In this document: one piece after another, positions 41,403 through 47,291 of the stretch
Layout: every line of letters starts with the position of its first letter
Numbering within the stretch: the stretch's first letter is position 1
Origin: Geoanaerobacter pelophilus
Lineage (GTDB): Bacteria > Desulfobacterota > Desulfuromonadia > Geobacterales > DSM-12255
NCBI RefSeq assembly: GCF_018476885.1
Contig: NZ_JAHCVJ010000014.1
Coordinates: 1 to 47,291 of the forward strand
DNA: 47,291 bases
Direction: 5' to 3'
Position numbers and translations under genes: made by a program
The notes under the pieces: model-generated
Database searches by the model: none
Seen by the model: the letters and a program-made list of their open reading frames with translations, nothing else
What the model was told of the DNA's origin: nothing

Positions 41403-42164
41403 TCACCAGTTCCAGATGATCAACTCTTTCCTCCCTACTCCCTTAGCTCCTCCACCAACTGTATAGTCTATATCCACCAGCTTGGAAGAGAAGCTCTTAA
41501 AGATCTCCTGGATGTCGGGATGGTCATTGATACTTAGAATGGCATGGCCTTTCACTGCCCGCATCATTTCAGCCATCTCCTGGTATTGCTCGATCCCAAA
41601 AGGAACCCCATAACCCTCGGTTTGCCAATACGGTGGATCCAGATAGAAAACCGTGTGCGACCGATCATACTTGGTCATGCAGCGCTGCCAGGTTAAATGC
41701 TCGATACAAACCCTGGCCAGTCTTATATGTGCCTGGCTGAGATCCTCTTCAAGCCGCAGCAAATTCAATCGGGGCATGCTTGTCGTTGCCGTGCCGAATG
41801 TCCGGCCATCAACCTTGCCGCCAAATGATAGCTTTTGCAGGTAAAAAAACCGCGCTGCTCGCTGGATATCCGTCAATGTTTCCGGTGGCGTTTCCTGCAG
41901 CCACTCGAAGATTTTACGACTGGTTAAAGCCCATTTAAACTGTCGTAAAAACTCCTCAAGATGATGCTGGACTACTCTATATAATGTGACCAAGTCAAGA
42001 TTGATATCGTTCAGCACTTCAACCTTGGATTGCTCTTTCATAAAGAGGATGGCAGCAGCCCCGGCGCAAGGTTCTACATAACAGGTATGCTCCGGGATGA
42101 GCGGCAATATATGTTTGGCAAGTCTTCTCTTGCCTCCTATCCATGGGAAAATCGGTTTATTCAT
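41403..42164 (-). CDS. D12-class DNA adenine N6-methyltransferase (phage Dam-like)
   Basis: The 253-residue protein has the S-adenosylmethionine motif FPWIGGKRRLAKHIL at the N-terminus, the EPCAGAAAILF block and the catalytic DPPYWQTEGYG, the signatures of D12-class adenine methylases such as Dam. Viral versions protect phage DNA from restriction or alter expression. The recognition sequence cannot be read by eye. ATG 42164 has GGAGG 6 nt upstream. It is the last gene of the leftward late transcript and carries no restriction partner nearby. Confidence 0.92.
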   Translation of the reverse strand: MNKPIFPWIGGKRRLAKHILPLIPEHTCYVEPCAGAAAILFMKEQSKVEVLNDINLDLVTLYRVVQHHLEEFLRQFKWALTSRKIFEWLQETPPETLTDIQRAARFFYLQKLSFGGKVDGRTFGTATTSMPRLNLLRLEEDLSQAHIRLARVCIEHLTWQRCMTKYDRSHTVFYLDPPYWQTEGYGVPFGIEQYQEMAEMMRAVKGHAILSINDHPDIQEIFKSFSSKLVDIDYTVGGGAKGVGRKELIIWNW

Positions 42165-42270
42165 TTGAGCCTCCATTGCAGTTTTGTCAGTTTATGGTAG
42201 GCTTACCCTTGCTCTGATCAGGGCGGGGCAGCCTTGGTCGGCTCACAGCCTTGTTCTGTGGGTTTGGCGT

Positions 42271-42296
42271 TCGAGTCGTATGCCAGTACGGCTCGA
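42271..42296. repeat. Hairpin between tail and methylase genes
   Basis: TCGAG and CGTA in the left arm pair with TACG and CTCGA in the right arm around a 6-nt loop. No T-tract follows on the minus strand, so it is more likely an RNA processing or attenuating structure than a full terminator. Confidence 0.45.
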
Positions 42297-42317
42297 TCGC
42301 TGCCTCTTAATTCCTTC

Positions 42318-43142
42318 CTATAAAGTCTCCATCAATTCAAACGCCACAGAGTGGTTATTAACGTATGGGAATTCGATCGCAGATAACCGCCGCAATGTTG
42401 CCAGCCAGCTCCGTTTTTTCAACAGTACTCCGGTGTCTGTTGGCTCGAATACAAAAAGCAGCGGCTGATCAATGCCTCGATCCCATTGCATGTCGAATAT
42501 GTCGCTGAACGCCTGGTCCTGAGAGTTGACCGGCAGAGTAAACTGTATTACCCGACGCGGTTCAGATCGGTCATAATAATCCACTCCACCTTTTGACCGC
42601 TCTGAGGTAGTGTCTGTCTCGAGACTGATTGATGCGCCATAAGACATGTTTAAACCCGGTTCAAATGCCGGCGCGTAAAAGGCCCGGCCGATCTCAATAT
42701 ATCCGGCCGAGTTGGCGGTATCAACGATCTCGGTTTTCCAATAGCGGGCAGTTACTGCCGCAGTCAGAATGACATAAAAATCCTCTTGGTAACGCTTCTT
42801 GTTTTCCACGGCCGGGTAACCTTCCGGCCATACCGACAGTGCGGTTGAATCCCAAACCAACGACGTATAGCCCGAATCAGAATAGCCCCGAAATCTGACA
42901 GTGGCAGCAGAGCTGAGGTTGTGCCTAAGCAGCGCCAGGGCTCTAATGGCTCGCGGTGTGCCCATATCAGTATTGAACTGGGTGGATGCTGCCAGAGCAT
43001 TCGTTGACCGGGCTTTTTTCGATAACAATGGGCTTTTCAGATTTGTCAGTGGCAGAGTGGCCGACCAGGATCCGCCGGACAATGTCGTGCTGTAACTGAG
43101 AGAATCATCCAAGCGGTTCGGGAAACAAAATAAACAAGGCAT
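42318..43142 (-). CDS. Phage tail-associated protein
   Basis: The 274-residue protein follows the propeller-containing tail protein by 1 nt. The segment LPLTNLKSPLLSKKARSTN and the beta-rich remainder with KTEIVDTANSAGYIEIGRAFYAP look like a discoidin- or galectin-like module seen in tail tip proteins of phages with this gene order. I cannot name a family with certainty. It has no signal peptide. ATG 43142 has GGGGC just upstream inside the previous gene. A receptor-interacting or hub accessory role is inferred. Confidence 0.6.
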   Translation of the reverse strand: MPCLFCFPNRLDDSLSYSTTLSGGSWSATLPLTNLKSPLLSKKARSTNALAASTQFNTDMGTPRAIRALALLRHNLSSAATVRFRGYSDSGYTSLVWDSTALSVWPEGYPAVENKKRYQEDFYVILTAAVTARYWKTEIVDTANSAGYIEIGRAFYAPAFEPGLNMSYGASISLETDTTSERSKGGVDYYDRSEPRRVIQFTLPVNSQDQAFSDIFDMQWDRGIDQPLLFVFEPTDTGVLLKKRSWLATLRRLSAIEFPYVNNHSVAFELMETL

Positions 43143-43143
43143 A

Positions 43144-45510
43144 TCAGCCCCACAGATAAAAAGTGATTTTTTTAGCCGACAATTCCATATTCACGCCGAT
43201 CAAGACAAATAGCTTTCCGGCATCATATCCGTAACGTGGGTACGTTATTTTTATGACTTTCCCGACCGTAGGCATGCTGGCAAGAACACTCGAGTCAATT
43301 GAGATCGATACATAATCCCGACGAACTTTCCGCAGACTAAGTTGCCGAGTGGTTTCTGTTTGTGCCGCCGCTGACGACACCAATAAACTGTCCAAGGTTA
43401 TTTCTGTCGCCAACGGATGCACGGTCAAGACAGCATCATCAAAGTCATTTACCGTGCGATATTCTAAGGAAACCCGCGAAAGGTACTCCGTGGAAGGTGC
43501 GATTCTATAGGTGAAGATGTTGGCGCTATTGAACGATACGGCGATAAATGAGCCGTTACCATAAGAAATACCCTGCCAGTTGGCAGCTGACGGCAAGCCG
43601 ACCTGATACCATAAAATACCGTCAGGAGAAACAGCTGCCACCTTGCTGTTATTCTCGACTGTCGCAACAAAAACCCTATTGCCATAAGTAATATTTGACC
43701 AATATGCCGTCATCGGCATGGTCCGCGCTGTCCAGGTTATTCCGTCGGGTGATGTGGCAAAAACATTGCTGTTGTAGACGATTGCCACAAAAAGCCCATT
43801 ACCGAACGTGACAGACCTGCCAGCGCTGTTTGTTGGCGTCCGGGCCGTCCAGGTCACACCATCAGGAGAGGTTGCCAAAGCGCTGCCATTATAGGTAATA
43901 GCCACAAACACATTATTACCATAAGCAACGCTGGTCCAAGTACCATTAGCCAAGTCGCCTTGGCTCCAGGTAGTACCATCAGTCGAACTCAAGGCACAAA
44001 CTGTACTGCTGGCAGCCAAGGCAACAAAGCGGCCATTCGCATAGGTAATAGCCACCCAAACACTTGAAACCGGCAACGTCCCAGGAGTCCAATTTATGCC
44101 GTCAGTTGATGTTGCATAAACATTGGTGGCATTGCCATTTGCCCCATTTCCCAGCAAGACAAAAGTGCCATTGCCATAAGCTATTTTTACCCAATAACCG
44201 CCAGTCGGAGGCGACGGCAGGGTCCGTGAGACCCAGGCAATACCGTCCGGGGATGTCGCGTAGGCCGAACCGTTTTGCGGGATTGCAACGAACAAGCCAT
44301 TACCATAAGTGATTGCCGACCAATATGCTGATGCAGGGAGAGTTCCGGCAACCCAGGAGAAATTCAAGCTGCCGGCAAGACTTGTCATGTTCTGAACCGT
44401 GGCAACCTTGTCATAGTTCAAATTAACTTTCCAGACCGGTAAACCACGTCCTTCGTCTTTGGTAGGCAGTAGCTGAAGGTTGCTTATTTCCTGCTTTGTG
44501 AGTTCGATTTCAGGAGTGCCTGAAGGAGAATCCAACCGGCCAACATTGAGCTTATTATTCGCGTCAAACCCATACCATCCACCGATACTGCCGATTACCT
44601 CATCCAATGCCTTTGCAATGGTTGTTTCGCTATTTATATATATGCCAATAACAGCGCTATTAAGGGTGTCCAGATCAGTGAAGTCCTGGTCGATCAGGTC
44701 GTTTGTTGTGAGTACCCGCAAGGCGATCTGCTTTGCAATCTGGGCAGCAGTTCTATTTGCTGCAGTTGCACCCTGTATCCCGTCAAACGTTACAACTCCG
44801 GCTGGCGCCGATCCTAATCGGAACATGCCACCACCCAGCCATGCTCGGTAATATCCTTCGGCCGGCGGGTTTGCCTCCATATCTGCTTGGCTAGTGTAAT
44901 TAGTGCCCCGGCCAAGTAGAACACCCTTGTCGTAAACTGCGGGGATATCCTGCAACGCCCCGTCATGCCCCTGATAAATCAACCGCGAGGTATTAACCAG
45001 AAAAGGCGTGGCATTCGACACCTGACCCAACAATACAGGTTTCGGCTTACCCTTGATGTCAGCAGTACCTTCAACCCCTGCGGGAAGAACGTTGGTGCCG
45101 GCATATTTATTTTCCTGGAAAGCTACATCAAGAACGACTTGGGGATCCTTTATCCTGATTGACACAGATGAATCGTTGAATACTGGTTGCTCCATGCTGC
45201 AACTCAACGTCATGCCAATAGTCACCCCAGCAATTAACTCTCGTATCACAGCGATTCTCCCACCTATTCCATAGTTGCGGAGGCTGTCCAGCTGGCCATC
45301 TTTATTGACCAGCTGTATTTCTCCGTAACCTATTTTGGATGCGCCTCTTGTAGTACCTTCACCAAACATCATTATTTTCAGCGCACCAGGGTTAGACACA
45401 CATGGTTCATAGTAATAGCCGTCATAAATCCGACCGGAACCGCTGGTGAATCGGAGAGTTTCAACAGCACTGCCAGTATGGGCAGGGATTTCTATAAGAT
45501 ATTCACTCAT
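43144..45510 (-). CDS. Phage tail protein with inserted seven-bladed beta-propeller
   Basis: The 788-residue protein has a tail hub-like N-terminal region (about 1-375), a central repeat region (about 385-670) and a C-terminal region (about 675-788) that resumes the tail fold. The repeats contain seven YGNGxFVA strands and seven SPDGxTWTxRT strands. The first WVAGTLP strand lies before blade one and its partner is missing from blade seven, the usual circular closure of a propeller. The ATG overlaps the tape measure stop (ATGA). Propellers of this kind bind sugars or proteins, so a host-receptor role is inferred. The unit resembles an accessory domain inserted into a standard tail gene. Confidence 0.8.
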   Translation of the reverse strand: MSEYLIEIPAHTGSAVETLRFTSGSGRIYDGYYYEPCVSNPGALKIMMFGEGTTRGASKIGYGEIQLVNKDGQLDSLRNYGIGGRIAVIRELIAGVTIGMTLSCSMEQPVFNDSSVSIRIKDPQVVLDVAFQENKYAGTNVLPAGVEGTADIKGKPKPVLLGQVSNATPFLVNTSRLIYQGHDGALQDIPAVYDKGVLLGRGTNYTSQADMEANPPAEGYYRAWLGGGMFRLGSAPAGVVTFDGIQGATAANRTAAQIAKQIALRVLTTNDLIDQDFTDLDTLNSAVIGIYINSETTIAKALDEVIGSIGGWYGFDANNKLNVGRLDSPSGTPEIELTKQEISNLQLLPTKDEGRGLPVWKVNLNYDKVATVQNMTSLAGSLNFSWVAGTLPASAYWSAITYGNGLFVAIPQNGSAYATSPDGIAWVSRTLPSPPTGGYWVKIAYGNGTFVLLGNGANGNATNVYATSTDGINWTPGTLPVSSVWVAITYANGRFVALAASSTVCALSSTDGTTWSQGDLANGTWTSVAYGNNVFVAITYNGSALATSPDGVTWTARTPTNSAGRSVTFGNGLFVAIVYNSNVFATSPDGITWTARTMPMTAYWSNITYGNRVFVATVENNSKVAAVSPDGILWYQVGLPSAANWQGISYGNGSFIAVSFNSANIFTYRIAPSTEYLSRVSLEYRTVNDFDDAVLTVHPLATEITLDSLLVSSAAAQTETTRQLSLRKVRRDYVSISIDSSVLASMPTVGKVIKITYPRYGYDAGKLFVLIGVNMELSAKKITFYLWG
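43501..44358 (-). repeat. Seven tandem propeller-blade repeats within tail gene
   Basis: Seven repeats of about 36-45 codons encode the blades at residues 385-670 of the tail protein. Blades four and five are the most alike (SPDG-TWTART in both), suggesting recent duplication or gene conversion. Blade two carries a small insert rich in Gly and Asn. Confidence 0.8.
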
Positions 45511-47291
45511 TGATTAACCAATTGCCGGTTGTCACGTTCAATGCCAGACAGCACCTTTTCCAATGCCGTAAGTTTATCGATCTGCTGGGAATGCCCGGCG
45601 CCGGAGAGGCGAACCAGGGCGCGGACTTCGGTGATAACTTCCTTGAGCAGCGCAACCAGTTCGGAATTATCGCCGCCACTGCCGTTGACCTGGATTCCGT
45701 ACTTGCGAAGCACTGCCGACGATGCCGGGTCGACAATGATCTCGCCTTTATGAACCTGGGCCATCTGGTCGTAAGGGATGAACGGTGAGCCAACGTCATA
45801 GCTGCTGATACCCAGCATTTTCTTGATTTCATCGGTGACATTGCCGCTGCCGTTGGCGATACTCAGCCAGACAATACCGTCACCGGTGTCAATCTTGCCG
45901 TTCGGGGAAGAAACGCCATTAACTATTGGCCCGACGTCATATTTAGAGTCGTAGCCGGTGCGCTTGCCAACTGAATATTCCATGGCGACCTGAGCATATT
46001 CTCTGGCCTTAACTTGCACCTCGGCAGCAACGGCAGCTGCCCTCGCCTGCTCTGCAGCTATTCTTTGACGCTCGGCCTCTGCTGCAGCCTGGGCATCGGC
46101 TGCCGCCTGGGTTGCGGAATCCTTGGCCGCCTGATCCGCCTTGAGGTACTGCTCAAGCAAAGTCGAAACGCCGCTGTTTTCACCCAGGATCGACTTGAGG
46201 TAGGTGAGCTGGTCGATATTGCCGTCAGCAATCGAGGCCTGGATCTCTTTAAGCTTGCTAAGCTGCTGCTGGGCCACGTCGATCTGGATCTCGGTGGAGG
46301 TTGGCAGGCCGCCAAGCTCGGCCAGGGTTTGAGTGACCAAGGCAAAATCGGCAGCATAGGCCGGACCGCTGGCATTGTAACTGCGCGACGAGGTCAGGAA
46401 CTCCTGGGCGATCTGGCTGATCCCTTCCAAAGCAGAAACATCGCCGAGCCGGGCGCGGTCGGCAGTGGCCCGGAACGATGAGCCGAGCTGGTTGTACTTG
46501 AGATCAGGCGAGAGCGTCGAAAGATCACCACTCAGCATGTTTTTCAGAGTAGTCATGATCTGCATCTGAGCCGAAACTGCCGAGGATAGTTTGCTCTTGA
46601 TCTGCTCGGCAGCAATGGTCATCTCGTTTGACGACTCTTTAAGGGTGGTTGAAACGTCTTTTACTGCCTTTTCATATTCAAGTTGCTGGACAATCAGCAG
46701 CTCAGTGACGTCATAGCCCTTGCCGAGATAATCCTGGTATTCTTTCTGCTGATCGATTACCAGCTCCAGGAGATCGGCCGAGGCATCGTTGCCGGCTACT
46801 CTCAAGCGGCGGATCTGCAGATCCTGTTGGGCTGCATACGCCGCGTCAACTGCGTCCATGACCGTGCCGAACGATTCGGCAATATTCATCAGAGAGGCAA
46901 AAAGCGCCTGGCCGGTTTCCCTGGTCAGATCCAAACTTTCAACCAGAGTCCTGAATCCTTCGCGGGTAGTTGGCACGGTTAAATGCATCTCGTTGAAAGC
47001 GACATTCACCTGGCGGGCTGCCTGGGCTGCCTTGCGCCCTTCCTGTTCGGCATCGCTGAACATGGTTGTAAAATAGGTGTCGATAGCGTCGGAGAATTTA
47101 TCAAGCCCGCCCATAAGTTCGGTGAGCTTATAAGCAGCATTGGCGCCTGACATTGTTGATCTAATGAAAGTGCCGTCTATCAGCTCCAACCCTTCATTGA
47201 CCCCCTGGAGCGAGGTAGACAGCCGGACAAGAGCATCAAAAGCGTTCTCGCCATAGAAAGCGAATTCGCGCAGCCCAGTCACATTCTTTGC
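45507..47291 (-). CDS. Phage tail tape measure protein (5' end outside window)
   Basis: The frame is open to the right edge, so the visible 594 residues are the C-terminal part; the GTG at 47282 is internal. The sequence is long and helical with Ala/Gln-rich coiled coils (AAADAQAAAEAERQR region) and ends with GSPFIPYDQMAQVHKGEIIVDP, a C-terminal block common to tape measure proteins of lambda-like and siphophage tails. Tape measures set tail length and travel with DNA during ejection. The stop overlaps the next tail gene by 4 nt. The missing N-terminus and preceding tail genes lie to the right. Confidence 0.85.
   Translation of the reverse strand, partial: AKNVTGLREFAFYGENAFDALVRLSTSLQGVNEGLELIDGTFIRSTMSGANAAYKLTELMGGLDKFSDAIDTYFTTMFSDAEQEGRKAAQAARQVNVAFNEMHLTVPTTREGFRTLVESLDLTRETGQALFASLMNIAESFGTVMDAVDAAYAAQQDLQIRRLRVAGNDASADLLELVIDQQKEYQDYLGKGYDVTELLIVQQLEYEKAVKDVSTTLKESSNEMTIAAEQIKSKLSSAVSAQMQIMTTLKNMLSGDLSTLSPDLKYNQLGSSFRATADRARLGDVSALEGISQIAQEFLTSSRSYNASGPAYAADFALVTQTLAELGGLPTSTEIQIDVAQQQLSKLKEIQASIADGNIDQLTYLKSILGENSGVSTLLEQYLKADQAAKDSATQAAADAQAAAEAERQRIAAEQARAAAVAAEVQVKAREYAQVAMEYSVGKRTGYDSKYDVGPIVNGVSSPNGKIDTGDGIVWLSIANGSGNVTDEIKKMLGISSYDVGSPFIPYDQMAQVHKGEIIVDPASSAVLRKYGIQVNGSGGDNSELVALLKEVITEVRALVRLSGAGHSQQIDKLTALEKVLSGIERDNRQLVNQ

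Noticed and set aside
42190-42300. tRNA-like fragments: CACAG-CCTTGTT-CTGTG arm and a TTCGAGT loop on the plus strand
   Set aside because: The anticodon-like loop lacks U33, the T-stem does not pair and no acceptor stem is present.
42184-42468. Plus-strand open frame of 94 codons
   Set aside because: Most of it lies opposite the tail-associated gene, it has no ribosome site and its composition is not protein-like.
45503-45841. Minus-strand frame of 112 codons inside the tape measure gene
   Set aside because: It is a frame-shifted shadow of the tape measure C-terminus.

Overview
The window looks like a chromosomal segment of a Geobacter-like bacterium (Desulfuromonadia/Geobacterales). This is inferred from gene content: many PAS/GAF sensor kinases, multiheme c-type cytochromes, a Rieske/cytochrome b/multiheme complex, an A2-type caa3 oxidase in an otherwise anaerobic-looking gene set, an Aquifex-type aconitase, and repeated sigma-54-like promoters. 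No rRNA, tRNA or CRISPR array was found.

Layout. 1-3.3 kb: the 3' part of a secreted-type protein with perfect Gly-Thr-Ser repeats and a dockerin-like calcium motif, a divergent polysaccharide deacetylase, and an orphan ParA-like ATPase with a zinc-finger-like tail. 3.4-7.9 kb: xseA, then xseB-ispA-dxs behind a near-consensus sigma-70 promoter (DNA repair nuclease plus isoprenoid precursor supply), ending in a strong hairpin. 8-14 kb: ctaB diverging from a SCO1-coxA-coxC-coxD-coxB operon for a caa3 oxidase, running on into msrB and an LpxR-like lipid A deacylase. 15-18 kb: a duplicated outer-membrane barrel coupled to aconitase. 18.5-22 kb: an exported dienelactone hydrolase-like protein, a small secreted protein, a DUF255/YyaL protein and an overlooked 52-residue zinc-knuckle microprotein. 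22-24.7 kb: ferredoxin, Rieske protein, cytochrome b and pentaheme cytochrome c, a quinol-oxidising complex. 25-28.7 kb: pirin, several small unknown proteins and a REC-kinase. 29-36.5 kb: a redox-stress locus in which a Tat-exported superoxide reductase-like protein, a sigma-54 activator and WrbA diverge from a giant membrane sensor kinase with its own receiver. 36.7-40.6 kb: a soluble 6-PAS hybrid kinase.

40.6-41.4 kb is a gene-poor junction holding a 28-bp sequence that closely matches the XerCD/dif chromosome-dimer resolution site. To its right, 41.4-47.3 kb is the left end of a tailed prophage read leftward: tape measure (open at the window edge), a tail protein carrying a complete inserted 7-bladed beta-propeller, another tail protein and a D12-class DNA adenine methylase.

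The most interesting signals are the dif-like site at the prophage border with an inverted partner arm, the beta-propeller inserted in the tail protein, and a set of six to eight promoters sharing a GGCAT-type -24 and CTGCT-type -12 element that could place cytochrome, oxidase-assembly, aconitase, pirin, kinase and superoxide-reductase genes under RpoN. All family assignments come from reading motifs by eye; no database search was run.
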